Shown here piece by piece: positions 45,132 to 54,314 of a stretch of DNA of 64,000 nt; position 1 is the first letter of the stretch; each line of letters opens with the position of its first letter. Source of the DNA: Laspinema palackyanum D2a (GTDB lineage: Bacteria; Cyanobacteriota; Cyanobacteriia; Cyanobacteriales; Laspinemataceae); NCBI GenBank assembly GCA_025370845.1, contig JAMXFF010000002.1:274342-338341 (forward strand), written 5' to 3'. Under the pieces are notes generated by a model. The model had not been told where the DNA came from. It did not search any database and saw nothing but the letters and a program-made list of their open reading frames with translations. The position numbers and the translations under genes were made by a program.

Positions 45132-48100
45132 ATGTTTCAAATTGTACAAAGGATGATAGAGTTTGGCGGACTGGCTCAGGTGCCGGTGGCACCGTTGGTC
45201 CCGACGCCAGAACAGTCTTCCGTTTTATTTTCAGGACCCCAATTTTTTGCGGCTTTAGTGTCCGGGGTCCTTTTAGCCTTTGGTTTTCAACTTTTATTAA
45301 CAAATCTTTCGGTTGCTGCTGGTATTTCCTACATGGGGAATACTTCCCGGTCGTCAAGCTCACATTCTGACTCAGGAGATACCCTAGGGGGTACGATTCG
45401 GAAAGTAGAGACGGCAGTTGGGATCTGGACTTTGGTCACCGTGAGTATTGCTCTATTTTGTGCGGCATTACTGGCGGTTAAACTCAGCCTGATGGTCAGT
45501 GTTGGGTTAGGCGCGATTTTGGGATTGGTGATTTGGGCCACCTATTTTTCTATTTTGGTCTGGGTCAGTTCTACCACCGTGGGTTCGTTAGTCGGTTCCG
45601 TGGTTAATGCGGCGACTTCGGGCTTTCAGTCGATTTTAGGGACGGCGACGAGCGCCATCGGTGCAAAAGCGGCCTCTAATCAGGTGGTGGCAACGGCGGA
45701 AGCGGCAGCGGCAGCAGTACGCCGTGAACTCGGTCAAGCGCTTGATCCCGATGATATTCGCGAAAATTTAGAAGATTACATTCAGGCTTTAAAACCGGCA
45801 CAGTTGGATCTCAAAGGGATCCGACAAGAATTTGAAAATTTGCTAAATGAACCCCAACTGCATGAATTAGCGACCCAAGGAACGCTGCCGGATGTGGACC
45901 GGGAGTCTTTGGTGTCTCTGGTGAGTTCACGCACGGATTTATCAAAGCGGGATATCAATCGGATTGTGGATGAGTTGGAAGCATCCTGGAATAAAACCAA
46001 GCAAAAATTGCAACCCCAGACAGATTGGATGGGGGAATTGGTAAATTATATTAAGGATGCTTCACCGGCGGATTTAATCTCCGATCGCCTAGATGGTAAG
46101 CTCGATCGCCTGATTGATGCGCTCGGCAATCAAGGTCAGAACAAACAGAACAAGGGAAATCAACAACCCGGGATGATGCAGCAGGGGATGACCCTCGCCT
46201 TTAATGCTGCCTTGGGGATGCTGATGGGACGGACCGATGTATCCGATTTTGATTTGGAAAAAATCCTGTCTCAGTTACAGGATGCCAAACACAAAGTGAC
46301 CGACGGAACGGATAAAGTCACCCGGCAAATTCAGGGTAAACCGGCTGAACCTTACAGTGCCTTGCGAGCGGATATTGATAATTACGTTCTCAATAAATAT
46401 TCTTGGCAGATGACGCCGGAAAATATTGATCGGGAATTCCGGGATGTTCTGTTTGATCCCGATGCTGATCCGGGACTGATTCGCCAAGAGTTGGAACGCT
46501 TCCGGCGCGGCAATTTTGTCGATATGCTGGCTTCTCGGGGGGTGTTTACCCAAAAGCGGATTCAAGAAATCGCTAGTCACCTGGAGGCGGTGCGCTTGCA
46601 GGTGTTGCAAACCGTGACTCGGGCGGAGGAAGAGCAAAAAGCGCAGGATCTCCGCAACCGGGTGGAACGCTACTTGCGCCATAGTCCCAAGGATACTCTG
46701 AAAGCGGCGGATATTGAGCGGGATTTCAAGAAGTTGATTTCCGATTCGACGGCAGATTATCGGGAAATGCGCGATCGCTTGGGGCATATTGACCGGGCGA
46801 TGATGATTGAAACCATGCGCGATCGCAATGATCTCACTCGGGATGAAGCGGCGGAAATGCTGGTGGCTTTGGAACAGACCCGAGATGTGGTCTTAGAAGA
46901 GTCCAAAGGACTCCAAGAAGCGGCCCAAGCTAATCTGGATCTCCAGTGGAACCATGTCCAGGATTATCTCCGCAACACGGGTAAAGAAGAACTCAATCCC
47001 GAAGGCATCAAGCGGGATCTGGGTAAATTGTTGGATAACCCCCAAGCAGGTCTGGGGGCAATACGGGCGCGGTTATCGCACTTTGACCGCGATACCTTGG
47101 TGAAGTTGCTCTCCCAACGGGAAGAGTTAAATGAAGATCAAGTGAACGAGATCGTAGACCGAGTGGAACATACTTGGTACAATATTTCTCACGCCCCGCG
47201 ACAGGTTGCGGATCAAGCGAAGGAACAGTACGATCATGCGACTTCTGCAATTACCGAGTACCTGCGAAGCACTGGGAAAGAAGAACTCAACCCGGAAGGA
47301 ATTCAGCGGGATTTGAAGAAACTTCTGGATAATCCCCAAGCCGGTGCGATCGCCATTCGCGATCGCCTCTCCCACATGGACCGGGATACTCTGGTCCAAT
47401 TGCTGGCCCAACGGAAAGACTTGAACGAAGAGGATGTCAATCGGATTATTGACCAATTACAGGAAAATATTCGGACTGTCCTGCGTGCACCGCGCCGACT
47501 GGCGACTCGGGTGCAACAACAAGCGTTTGAGTTTGAACAGGCTTTTGAGGATTACTTGCGGAATACAGGTAAGGTCGAACTGAACCCCGAAGGCATCAAG
47601 CGCGACTTACAATTACTGATCGCCGATCCCCGCCTGGGTGCCAAAAACCTCGGACAACGGATTGCCCACATGGATAGCACGACGGTCAGGGCATTGTTGG
47701 CACAACGTCCCGATATTTCGGAACAAGAAGCCCAGGAAATTGTCGATCGCATGATGTCCGTTCGTGACCAATTCCTGCAACAGGTGCAGAAGGTTCAAGA
47801 CCGCATTAAAGCGGTTGTTGATGGCATTTTTGGCCGGATTCGCAACTATCTCAACTCCTTGGAACGTCCGGAACTCAACTATGAAGGTCTCAAGCGTGAT
47901 ATTCGGACCTTGTTTGATGATCCGCAAGCGGGATTTGATGCGTTGCGCGATCGCCTCAGTCACTTTGATCGCGATACCCTGATCGCCGTAATTAGTTCTC
48001 GCGATGACATCTCCGAAGCCGATGCTAACCGGATGGTAGGTCAAATCGAAGGGGTTCGCAATAATATACTCCGTCGTGCCGAACGGATGCAACTGGAAAC

Positions 48101-48269
48101 CCAACGCCGCATCGAACAGGTGAAACATGAAGCGGAACGCCAAGTGGAAGAAACCCGCAAAGCGGCAGAAGTTGCCGCCTGGTGGTTGTTCTTCACTGCG
48201 TTGGTTTCGGGAATTGCTGCTGCCGGTGCCGGTGCTTTAGGTGTGCTTCTGACTGCACGGGTTCTGTAA
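45132..48269 (+). CDS. Large membrane protein with seven helical repeats
   Basis: About 1045 residues. Three hydrophobic segments lie near the N-terminus (about 35-63, 95-120, 125-150) and one at the C-terminus (about 1018-1042). Between them are seven degenerate units of about 80 residues plus basic linkers; repeats 4-7 share LRNTGKEELNPEGI(K/Q)RDL, (L)DNPQAG, RLSH(F/M)DRDTL and a downstream EEV/NxIVD(R/Q). Approximate cores: 210-290, 415-505, 520-605, 620-700, 715-800, 820-905, 925-1010. It is probably helical, lying across or along a membrane. I recognise no known family. The start was set at 45132 with its GAGG site; 45090 is possible. No neighbour gives a clue. Confidence 0.85.
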   Translation: MFQIVQRMIEFGGLAQVPVAPLVPTPEQSSVLFSGPQFFAALVSGVLLAFGFQLLLTNLSVAAGISYMGNTSRSSSSHSDSGDTLGGTIRKVETAVGIWTLVTVSIALFCAALLAVKLSLMVSVGLGAILGLVIWATYFSILVWVSSTTVGSLVGSVVNAATSGFQSILGTATSAIGAKAASNQVVATAEAAAAAVRRELGQALDPDDIRENLEDYIQALKPAQLDLKGIRQEFENLLNEPQLHELATQGTLPDVDRESLVSLVSSRTDLSKRDINRIVDELEASWNKTKQKLQPQTDWMGELVNYIKDASPADLISDRLDGKLDRLIDALGNQGQNKQNKGNQQPGMMQQGMTLAFNAALGMLMGRTDVSDFDLEKILSQLQDAKHKVTDGTDKVTRQIQGKPAEPYSALRADIDNYVLNKYSWQMTPENIDREFRDVLFDPDADPGLIRQELERFRRGNFVDMLASRGVFTQKRIQEIASHLEAVRLQVLQTVTRAEEEQKAQDLRNRVERYLRHSPKDTLKAADIERDFKKLISDSTADYREMRDRLGHIDRAMMIETMRDRNDLTRDEAAEMLVALEQTRDVVLEESKGLQEAAQANLDLQWNHVQDYLRNTGKEELNPEGIKRDLGKLLDNPQAGLGAIRARLSHFDRDTLVKLLSQREELNEDQVNEIVDRVEHTWYNISHAPRQVADQAKEQYDHATSAITEYLRSTGKEELNPEGIQRDLKKLLDNPQAGAIAIRDRLSHMDRDTLVQLLAQRKDLNEEDVNRIIDQLQENIRTVLRAPRRLATRVQQQAFEFEQAFEDYLRNTGKVELNPEGIKRDLQLLIADPRLGAKNLGQRIAHMDSTTVRALLAQRPDISEQEAQEIVDRMMSVRDQFLQQVQKVQDRIKAVVDGIFGRIRNYLNSLERPELNYEGLKRDIRTLFDDPQAGFDALRDRLSHFDRDTLIAVISSRDDISEADANRMVGQIEGVRNNILRRAERMQLETQRRIEQVKHEAERQVEETRKAAEVAAWWLFFTALVSGIAAAGAGALGVLLTARVL

Positions 48270-48363
48270 TCCCGTTCTAGGCTGACCCATTCCTCCTCTC
48301 CCTTGTAGGGGTACTCTATGAATAGCCCCTACAGATAGGATGTGGACGCACTATACAGTAAAA

Positions 48364-48391
48364 AAGCCTCTTTTCTAAGGGGCTTTTTTTT
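48364..48391 (+). terminator. Strong terminator after the seven-repeat gene
   Basis: A 7-bp stem AAGCCTC/GGGGCTT (one G-U pair), an 8-base loop and seven T. Another hairpin GTAGGGG/CCCCTAC (48305-48311, 48326-48332) precedes it. Confidence 0.85.
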
Positions 48392-48418
48392 ACCTAAAAA
48401 TTCCCCTAAAATTCCCTA

Positions 48419-48475
48419 TTGACATCTGATTCCCTTTAGGTTTTAATAGAAAGATAGTAGTCTCTTAAACCTAAA
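48419..48475 (+). promoter_or_regulatory. Likely promoter and leader hairpin before rsgA
   Basis: TTGACA (48419-48424), a 17-base spacer and TTTAAT (48442-48447) make a sigma-70-type promoter. A perfect 9-bp inverted repeat TTTAGGTTT/AAACCTAAA (48435-48443, 48467-48475) overlaps the -10 region and start site. Confidence 0.55.
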
Positions 48476-48521
48476 AACAAGAGATTATTCACCCATCAAT
48501 GAACGAATCGGGAGAAAACGA

Positions 48522-48581
48522 ATGTCTGAGTTAGTCTGCATTTCTAATCAAAAATTAGGCCAAACCATGACCGGGCATTAA
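48522..48581 (+). CDS. Possible 19-residue leader peptide
   Basis: ATG at 48522 after GGGAGAAAACGA, encoding MSELVCISNQKLGQTMTGH then TAA, about 100 bases upstream of rsgA. It is short enough to be chance; its support is a good ribosome site and its location between a promoter and the next gene. No amino-acid run suggests attenuation. Confidence 0.25.
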   Translation: MSELVCISNQKLGQTMTGH

Positions 48582-48682
48582 CCTAGAGACTTTGAGAATG
48601 AATTTTCTATTGAAAACCTCAAATCGGGTTTCTCTGTATGCCTGGGAATCGACACACCAGACAAATCGAGGAACTCTCATCC

Positions 48683-49744
48683 ATGAACCTAGAACAACTG
48701 GGTTGGACTCCATTTTTTAACGAATCATTTGCACCCTATCGGGAACAAGGCTATCTCCCAGGACGGGTGGCGATCGCCCATAAACATCTCTACGTCATTT
48801 ACTCCGAAGCCGGAGAACTCTTAGCCGACATTACCGGAAAAATGCGCTATCACGCCACCAGTGAAAACGATTTTCCGGCAGTGGGAGATTGGGTAGCGAT
48901 GGGATTGCGCGAGGGGGAAAATAAAGCGATTATTCAGGCTATTTTGCCCCGAAAAACTAAGTTTTCCCGGAAAGGTACCGGAGTCAAAACCCGAGAACAA
49001 ATCGTCGCCACTAATATCGATACAGTCCTGTTAATGTCAGGAATGGACCGAGATTTTAACCTGCGGCGGATCGAACGGTATCTGATTTTAGCCTGGGAAA
49101 GCGGTGCAAAACCAGCCATTGTGTTGAATAAGGCGGATTTGTGCGATCGCCTGGAAGACGACATTGCTGAAGTCGAAGCAGTGGCGATGGGAGTGCCGAT
49201 TATTCCCCTGAGTGCGATCGCCGGAGTCGGGTTAGATGCCTTAACTCCCTACCTGCAACCGGGAAACACCGTTGCCTTACTCGGTTCCTCCGGGGTCGGC
49301 AAATCCACCCTGACGAATCAATTACTCGGGACTGCCACTCAAAAAGTGCAGGAAGTGCGCCAAAGCGATAGTCGGGGACGGCATACTACCACCCAGCGAG
49401 AATTGATGATTTTACCCTCCGGTGCCCTACTGATTGATACCCCAGGAATGCGGGAAATCCAAACATGGAACAATCAAGAGGGATTACCGGAAACCTTTGC
49501 GGATATCGAAAGTTTGGCGCAACAATGCCGATTTCGGGATTGTCAACATGACTCCGAACCCGGTTGTGCCATCCAGGAGGCGATCGCCGAGGGAACGTTG
49601 GATTTTGAACGATTTTTCAGTTATCAAAAACTGCAAAGCGAGTTAGCCTATTTGGAACGAAAACAGGACCAAACGGCGCAGTTAGCAGAGAAGAAACGCT
49701 GGAAAAAGATTCATCAACAAATCCGGAAACTGAGTAAGGGATAG
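48683..49744 (+). CDS. rsgA: Small ribosomal subunit biogenesis GTPase RsgA
   Basis: A 353-residue circularly permuted GTPase that proofreads late 30S assembly. An N-terminal OB domain (about 30-100) is followed by G4 NKAD (about 148), G1 GSSGVGKST (about 201-209), G3 DTPG (about 251) and a C-terminal zinc knuckle [14 protein letters not shown] (about 281-294). The order G4-G1-G3 is diagnostic. I chose the ATG at 48683 with GAGG upstream; an in-frame ATG at 48638 adds 15 residues. Complete gene, and a variable repeat follows it. Confidence 0.95.
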   Translation: MNLEQLGWTPFFNESFAPYREQGYLPGRVAIAHKHLYVIYSEAGELLADITGKMRYHATSENDFPAVGDWVAMGLREGENKAIIQAILPRKTKFSRKGTGVKTREQIVATNIDTVLLMSGMDRDFNLRRIERYLILAWESGAKPAIVLNKADLCDRLEDDIAEVEAVAMGVPIIPLSAIAGVGLDALTPYLQPGNTVALLGSSGVGKSTLTNQLLGTATQKVQEVRQSDSRGRHTTTQRELMILPSGALLIDTPGMREIQTWNNQEGLPETFADIESLAQQCRFRDCQHDSEPGCAIQEAIAEGTLDFERFFSYQKLQSELAYLERKQDQTAQLAEKKRWKKIHQQIRKLSKG

Positions 49745-49754
49745 AAAAGAAACG

Positions 49755-49805
49755 GGCGGGGGTTTGAACCCCCGCCTAATCACTCAAGTCGGTTAAAAAC
49801 CGACT
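49755..49805. repeat. Hairpin repeat module related to the 41.2 kb element
   Basis: GGCGGGGG-tttgaa-CCCCCGCC (49755-49776) and AGTCGGTT-aaa-AACCGACT (49787-49805), followed by GCAACAACC. The same pieces occur around 41181-41330. Confidence 0.8.
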
Positions 49806-49927
49806 AATGCAACAACCTTTAGTAAAGGAAAAACCCGGTTTCTGACTGTCAATGAACTCGGTTAAATCAATTAAATTCGTTGATATACTATCTAATTGAA
49901 CACTAATTTCCATGATTTGCCCCCTTT

Positions 49928-50188
49928 TTGTACATAACCTTTTATTTTATCCTACCTTGTTCCTCGTGTCAAACTGCTGCAAGACGCGCTATAGTACCCA
50001 AGGGATTTGAAGTTGAAATAGAAGAGGCAGAAGGGGAATCAATGACTTTTATTTTTCCCTTGCTGGAAGAAAATATTGCACCGGAAATGACAACTAAAAT
50101 AATTGAAGCTTTCAAAGCGGAAAAAGAAGCATTACACCAATTGTCTGCTTGTATTACAGTGGGCTGTAACCTACATATCACGCAATAG
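49928..50188 (+). CDS. Hypothetical small protein
   Basis: An 86-codon frame beginning with TTG; the segment GFEVEIEEAEGESMTFIFPL to ITVGCNLHITQ looks protein-like (acidic, no rare runs), but start and ribosome site are poor and the first 20 codons are dubious. An internal ATG at 50042 would give 48 residues. It may be a gene remnant. It is convergent with the MORN gene 91 bases away. Confidence 0.3.
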   Translation: MYITFYFILPCSSCQTAARRAIVPKGFEVEIEEAEGESMTFIFPLLEENIAPEMTTKIIEAFKAEKEALHQLSACITVGCNLHITQ

Positions 50189-50279
50189 GGAGGCGATCGC
50201 TTTTCCCACACCAACGTCGGAGACACGATTGAGGGCGTCTCCACAATTCTTCCGTGAAAATCTGTGAAATCTGTGGCTC

Positions 50280-51194
50280 TTACCCCCCCGACGGCGCATT
50301 ATTCGCCTCAAACTCTCCATCCTGCCATACCCCTTCCACCCGCGTCCCATTGGCAAAAATAAACACCCCTTTGCCATGTCGAACGTGATTTCTAAACTCC
50401 CCTTCATACCGATTGCCATCGGCAAACGTACAGACCCCTCTCCCATTCAATTTTCCCTCACGAAATTGTCCTTCGCACCGGGTCCCATCACCCATAACGT
50501 AAACCCCATTTCCCTGGCGCAGGTTATTTCTAAATTCCCCTTCGTAGCGGTTCCCATTGCCAAAACTACAACTTCCTTTACCGTTTAATTGTCCATTGCG
50601 AAACTCCCCTTGACAGCGCGTGCCATCGGCAAACGCATACACCCCAGTTCCCTGTCTGACATTATTTCTAAACTCGCCTTCGTAGCGATTGCCATTGGCA
50701 AAGGTACAAACCCCTTTCCCGTTCAATTGTCCGTTTTCAAACGTACCGGAACATTGGGTGCCATCGGCAAAGGTATAAACCCCACTGCCTTGAATGATGC
50801 TATTTTGAAATTCCCCTTCGTAGCGGTTGCCGTTAATAAAATTGCAGGTGCCTCTACCGTTGAGTAAATTGTTGCGAAACGTTCCCGAACATTCGCTACC
50901 ATCAGCAAACAGAAAAGTACCATTTCCCTGTCTGACACCATTGGTGAGTTGGCCGTCGTAATAGTTTCCACTGGGAAAAATGCAGATGCCGTTAGGATTT
51001 TCGCTGCTGGAACCGCCATTATTCTGACAGTAAGTGCGGGTAACGCTGCTGGGAACTTGAGCGATTGTCGGTGCGATCGCAGCCGTCCCACTCACCCCCA
51101 TCGCAACCATTGCGGCGATCGCCCATTGGGAACCTGTCCCTTTCCAATCCGTCGTCACTATTTTTGTCTGTCTAAGAAAAACAAATGGCAACAT
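50280..51194 (-). CDS. Secreted MORN-repeat protein
   Basis: A 304-residue exported protein with a signal peptide (about 1-45) and about nine MORN units from residue 75 to 295, alternating the types GxGTF/VYxFADGTxCxGxF and NRYEGEFRNxxRxG (for example NGNRYEGEFRNNVRQGTGVY). MORN repeats form extended beta-sheet ribbons that bind lipids or proteins. Each other repeat has a paired cysteine, compatible with disulfides outside the cytoplasm. The role in cyanobacteria is unknown. Divergent from the DUF3370 gene. Confidence 0.88.
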   Translation of the reverse strand: MLPFVFLRQTKIVTTDWKGTGSQWAIAAMVAMGVSGTAAIAPTIAQVPSSVTRTYCQNNGGSSSENPNGICIFPSGNYYDGQLTNGVRQGNGTFLFADGSECSGTFRNNLLNGRGTCNFINGNRYEGEFQNSIIQGSGVYTFADGTQCSGTFENGQLNGKGVCTFANGNRYEGEFRNNVRQGTGVYAFADGTRCQGEFRNGQLNGKGSCSFGNGNRYEGEFRNNLRQGNGVYVMGDGTRCEGQFREGKLNGRGVCTFADGNRYEGEFRNHVRHGKGVFIFANGTRVEGVWQDGEFEANNAPSGG

Positions 51195-51469
51195 TTTTCC
51201 AAAAAACCTCCGTTTATCGCATTGTAAATCAACTCTGATTGGATTGGCCGATGCTCTCCTTAACCCCGATTAAAACACCCCTTTGCAAGTCAATTCTCCG
51301 GTTACGCTTTGCTATCTTAATGTCTCTATTGAATGATGTCAACTATAAATTTATCTAACCCCTATCCACTAGCAATCCTTATACCGATGTCGTCCCGATG
51401 TTCGGGTAAAAGGGCGAAAAAACGATAGAATCGCGATCGCCTCTCATTATCCTCTCTTGACCACCACTC

Positions 51470-52921
51470 ATGCTGCCATTTTTCCCGTTCTTTCCTATCG
51501 CCCAAACCACTGCAGTTCCCACTCCTGCGCCTGCGGTGCCTCCATCGCAAGTGTTGCCAGAACCGGAACAGATTCCCAGTTTTGACGCTATCCCGGCGAT
51601 CGATGCTTTACCGCCCAAAGAAGTGCAGGATGTTCAAGAGGTGCGTGCTTTACCGGGAGAACTAGATAAGGTGCCGGTTTTTAATAGCAATAGTCCGGAA
51701 GTGGTGCTGACACCGGGCATTTTGCTGTCTACTTTTCCCCCAGAGGGAAAACAAGTACCGGATGCACACTTAAATTTTGCGTTTCAAGGACGATTTGATG
51801 TGTTTGCCCATCATATTGCTAGGGCGCGATCGCCGGAAGAAACTCGCACCTTTTATCAAGGGTTGATGGCGTACAATCCCACCGCAGAAACGGTGACGAT
51901 TGAAGTGTTACAAGCAGGGAGTTATTTAACCAGTCCCGATGCATTATTTATCGAGTTACCGGATATGGTAGAAGATGCGGAAGGAAAGGTGTATTCTGGG
52001 CCGGGAAGTCGCGTAATGAATGCGGTTTTGCGGGGAAACAGACAGGAAATGTTTCCGCAGAAATGGGAGATTCCTCCGGGGGGGATGGTGATGTTAATTA
52101 ATGCGCCGATTCCGGTGGGAACGGTGGTGCCTTCTTCTAATGCGCGATCGACGATGATGCGGTTGTCGAGTAGTGGGGAGGTCTATTTGGCAAATTTAGC
52201 GATGCGAGCGCCCTTGACGGATGATGGCAAAGAACGCGCACCTACTTTAGCCGAATGGCAGCGATTGTTAGAAAATGGTGGGTTTGCAGGGCCGCGAGAT
52301 ACGCCGCCGACTTCTCTGGATCCGAGCAATATCGATGTGGTGTTCGGGCGCGTGGCGGGGGTGGCGCAGGGGTCGCAGTGGCGATCGCATCTCACTGATG
52401 ACCCGAATTCGGAAACTCTCACAATTCCGCCTCTGGGTCAAGCGTTTGCCTATGCGTTGAGTACGGTACATCGCATTACTTTGGGAACGGATCAGATACA
52501 AAGTGCGCCAATGCTGGCACGGTATCCCGATACGGCCTATTTCGCTCATGCTAATTATGGGATAGAATACGATTTGAGCTTGCCATTGTACAATTCTAGC
52601 GATCGAGCGCAGACGGTGAGGTTAGAGTTTTCGTCACCGTTGAAGGAAAATGAGGATATGGATGCACTGTTATTCTTCAATCCGCGCGATCGGCAAGTGT
52701 TCTTTCGCGGGACGATCCGAGTGCGCTATCCCGATGAAAAAGGCGTCACTCAGACGCGCTATCTGCATTTGGTACAGCGACGGGGACAACAGGGAGAACC
52801 GTTGTTGTCCCTGACTCTACCACCGGGCGATCGGCGTTTGGTTGAGGTGGATTTTCTCTATCCTCCCGATGCGACCCCACCGCAAGTGCTGACGGTGAGA
52901 ACGGTGGCAAGTCCGAATTAA
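51470..52921 (+). CDS. DUF3370 protein
   Basis: A 483-residue protein of the cyanobacterial DUF3370 family, recognised from its conserved body (PPKEVQDVQEVRALPGELDKVPVFNSNSP, FYQGLMAYNPTAETVTIEVLQAGSYLT, PGGMVMLINAPIPVGT). A short N-terminal hydrophobic stretch (LPFFPFFPIAQ) might be a signal segment followed by a Pro-rich linker. Probably extracytoplasmic and beta-rich. No biochemical function is known. Convergent with recA across a strong hairpin. Confidence 0.85.
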   Translation: MLPFFPFFPIAQTTAVPTPAPAVPPSQVLPEPEQIPSFDAIPAIDALPPKEVQDVQEVRALPGELDKVPVFNSNSPEVVLTPGILLSTFPPEGKQVPDAHLNFAFQGRFDVFAHHIARARSPEETRTFYQGLMAYNPTAETVTIEVLQAGSYLTSPDALFIELPDMVEDAEGKVYSGPGSRVMNAVLRGNRQEMFPQKWEIPPGGMVMLINAPIPVGTVVPSSNARSTMMRLSSSGEVYLANLAMRAPLTDDGKERAPTLAEWQRLLENGGFAGPRDTPPTSLDPSNIDVVFGRVAGVAQGSQWRSHLTDDPNSETLTIPPLGQAFAYALSTVHRITLGTDQIQSAPMLARYPDTAYFAHANYGIEYDLSLPLYNSSDRAQTVRLEFSSPLKENEDMDALLFFNPRDRQVFFRGTIRVRYPDEKGVTQTRYLHLVQRRGQQGEPLLSLTLPPGDRRLVEVDFLYPPDATPPQVLTVRTVASPN

Positions 52922-52944
52922 TTGGGGTGGGGAAGAAGCGATCA

Positions 52945-52977
52945 GGAGCATCCCGATTTTGTAAATCGGGATGCTCC
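52945..52977. terminator. 15-bp hairpin between convergent DUF3370 and recA
   Basis: Perfect arms 52945-52959 and 52963-52977 around a three-base loop (TGT). A bidirectional terminator position; a short T-rich tail follows on the plus strand. Confidence 0.8.
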
Positions 52978-53013
52978 CGTTTCTGGTTCTCTTGCTAGAG
53001 ATTGTTTACAGAT

Positions 53014-54120
53014 TTAATCCGCATCCTCCTCATCCACATACTCGACTTCGTAGCCATCTCCATCAATATCATCATCATCATCGCGATTAGAACGTCCTAC
53101 GGAGTTGGCAGAAACCACCGCGCCGAGTTCTAACTGTTCTCGTACCTTCTTCTCGATTTCGTTGGTGATGGGGAGATTTTCTTCCAGATACTTCAGAGAA
53201 TTATCCCGTCCTTGACCGATATTATCTCCGTTGTAGCTATACCAAGCGCCTTTACGACTAATCACGCCGGTTTCTTCTGCCAGGTCAATCAAGCATCCCA
53301 TATTAGAAATGCCTTTGCCGAACAAAATATCAAATTCAGCAATCCGGAAGGGTGGCGCAACTTTATTTTTGGCAACTTTAACCTTCGCCCGAATTCCATA
53401 TTCTTCCGTGCCTTTTTTCAAGGTTTGAATCCGACGGATATCCAGACGGACCGAAGCGTAGAATTTGAGCGCATTTCCCCCGGTGGTGGTTTCCGGGTTG
53501 CCGTAACCGCCAATTTTTTGCCGTAACTGGTTGAGGAAAATCACTGTACAGCCGGATTTACCAATATTTCCGGTAATTTTCCGCAAGGCATGACTCATTA
53601 ACCGCGCTTGTAACCCGATGGTGGGGTCGCCCATTTGGCCCTCGATTTCCGCCCGAGGGACTAGGGCCGCCACGGAGTCAATTACCACGAGGTCCACTGC
53701 TGCCGATCGCACTAACTGATCCGCAATTTCTAGGGCCATCTCTCCCGTATCCGGTTGAGAGACGAGTAGATTTTCGATATCAACTCCCACTTTCGAGGCA
53801 TAACTCGGGTCTAAGGCGTGTTCCGCATCCACAAAAGCAGCTAGTCCCCCAGCTTTTTGAACTTCTGCAAGCGCGTGAAGTGCCAGGGTAGTTTTACCGG
53901 CACTTTCTGGTCCATAAATCTCAATAACGCGGCCTTTTGGCAACCCGCCACCCAGGGCTAAATCGAGAGTAAGCGCCCCTGATGGAATCGTTTCGACCCT
54001 CATCTTGGTGGCATCTCCCAGGCGCATAATCGCCCCTTTGCCAAAGCTTTTCTCAATTTGGGAAAGCACTACTTTTAGGGCCTTGTCTTTTTCAGAATTC
54101 GCTGTGCTTGCTGTAGCCAT
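53014..54120 (-). CDS. recA: Recombinase RecA
   Basis: A 368-residue RecA with Walker [10 protein letters not shown] (70-78), the [21 protein letters not shown] and [21 protein letters not shown] segments (Walker B and loop 1) and [27 protein letters not shown] (loop 2). The C-terminal tail is acidic ([22 protein letters not shown]), as usual. The frame is complete with no intein. It drives homologous recombination and the SOS response. I see no clear LexA box in the 120 bases upstream. A TnpB element separates it from xseA. Confidence 0.97.
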   Translation of the reverse strand: MATASTANSEKDKALKVVLSQIEKSFGKGAIMRLGDATKMRVETIPSGALTLDLALGGGLPKGRVIEIYGPESAGKTTLALHALAEVQKAGGLAAFVDAEHALDPSYASKVGVDIENLLVSQPDTGEMALEIADQLVRSAAVDLVVIDSVAALVPRAEIEGQMGDPTIGLQARLMSHALRKITGNIGKSGCTVIFLNQLRQKIGGYGNPETTTGGNALKFYASVRLDIRRIQTLKKGTEEYGIRAKVKVAKNKVAPPFRIAEFDILFGKGISNMGCLIDLAEETGVISRKGAWYSYNGDNIGQGRDNSLKYLEENLPITNEIEKKVREQLELGAVVSANSVGRSNRDDDDDIDGDGYEVEYVDEEDAD

Positions 54121-54314
54121 TATCTTATTTTGGGACTTGCAGATTGGGTATGTTGACTATCTATTCTACATTACTTCAGCTTAGGCTGGAGGGGGGGCAT
54201 GAAAGGTTAAAATTGTTTTAAAACTGGAGTGGCTTCTCCCCCAAGTGGCCGCCCTGCTGGAAACGCTATAAAAGTCTTGCTGATTATAGCTTTTATTGTT
54301 TGGTCCGCTCTCTA

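Noticed and set aside
44821..45370. Two overlapping plus-strand frames before the seven-repeat gene
   Set aside because: Different frames, no family features, and the second runs into the real gene.
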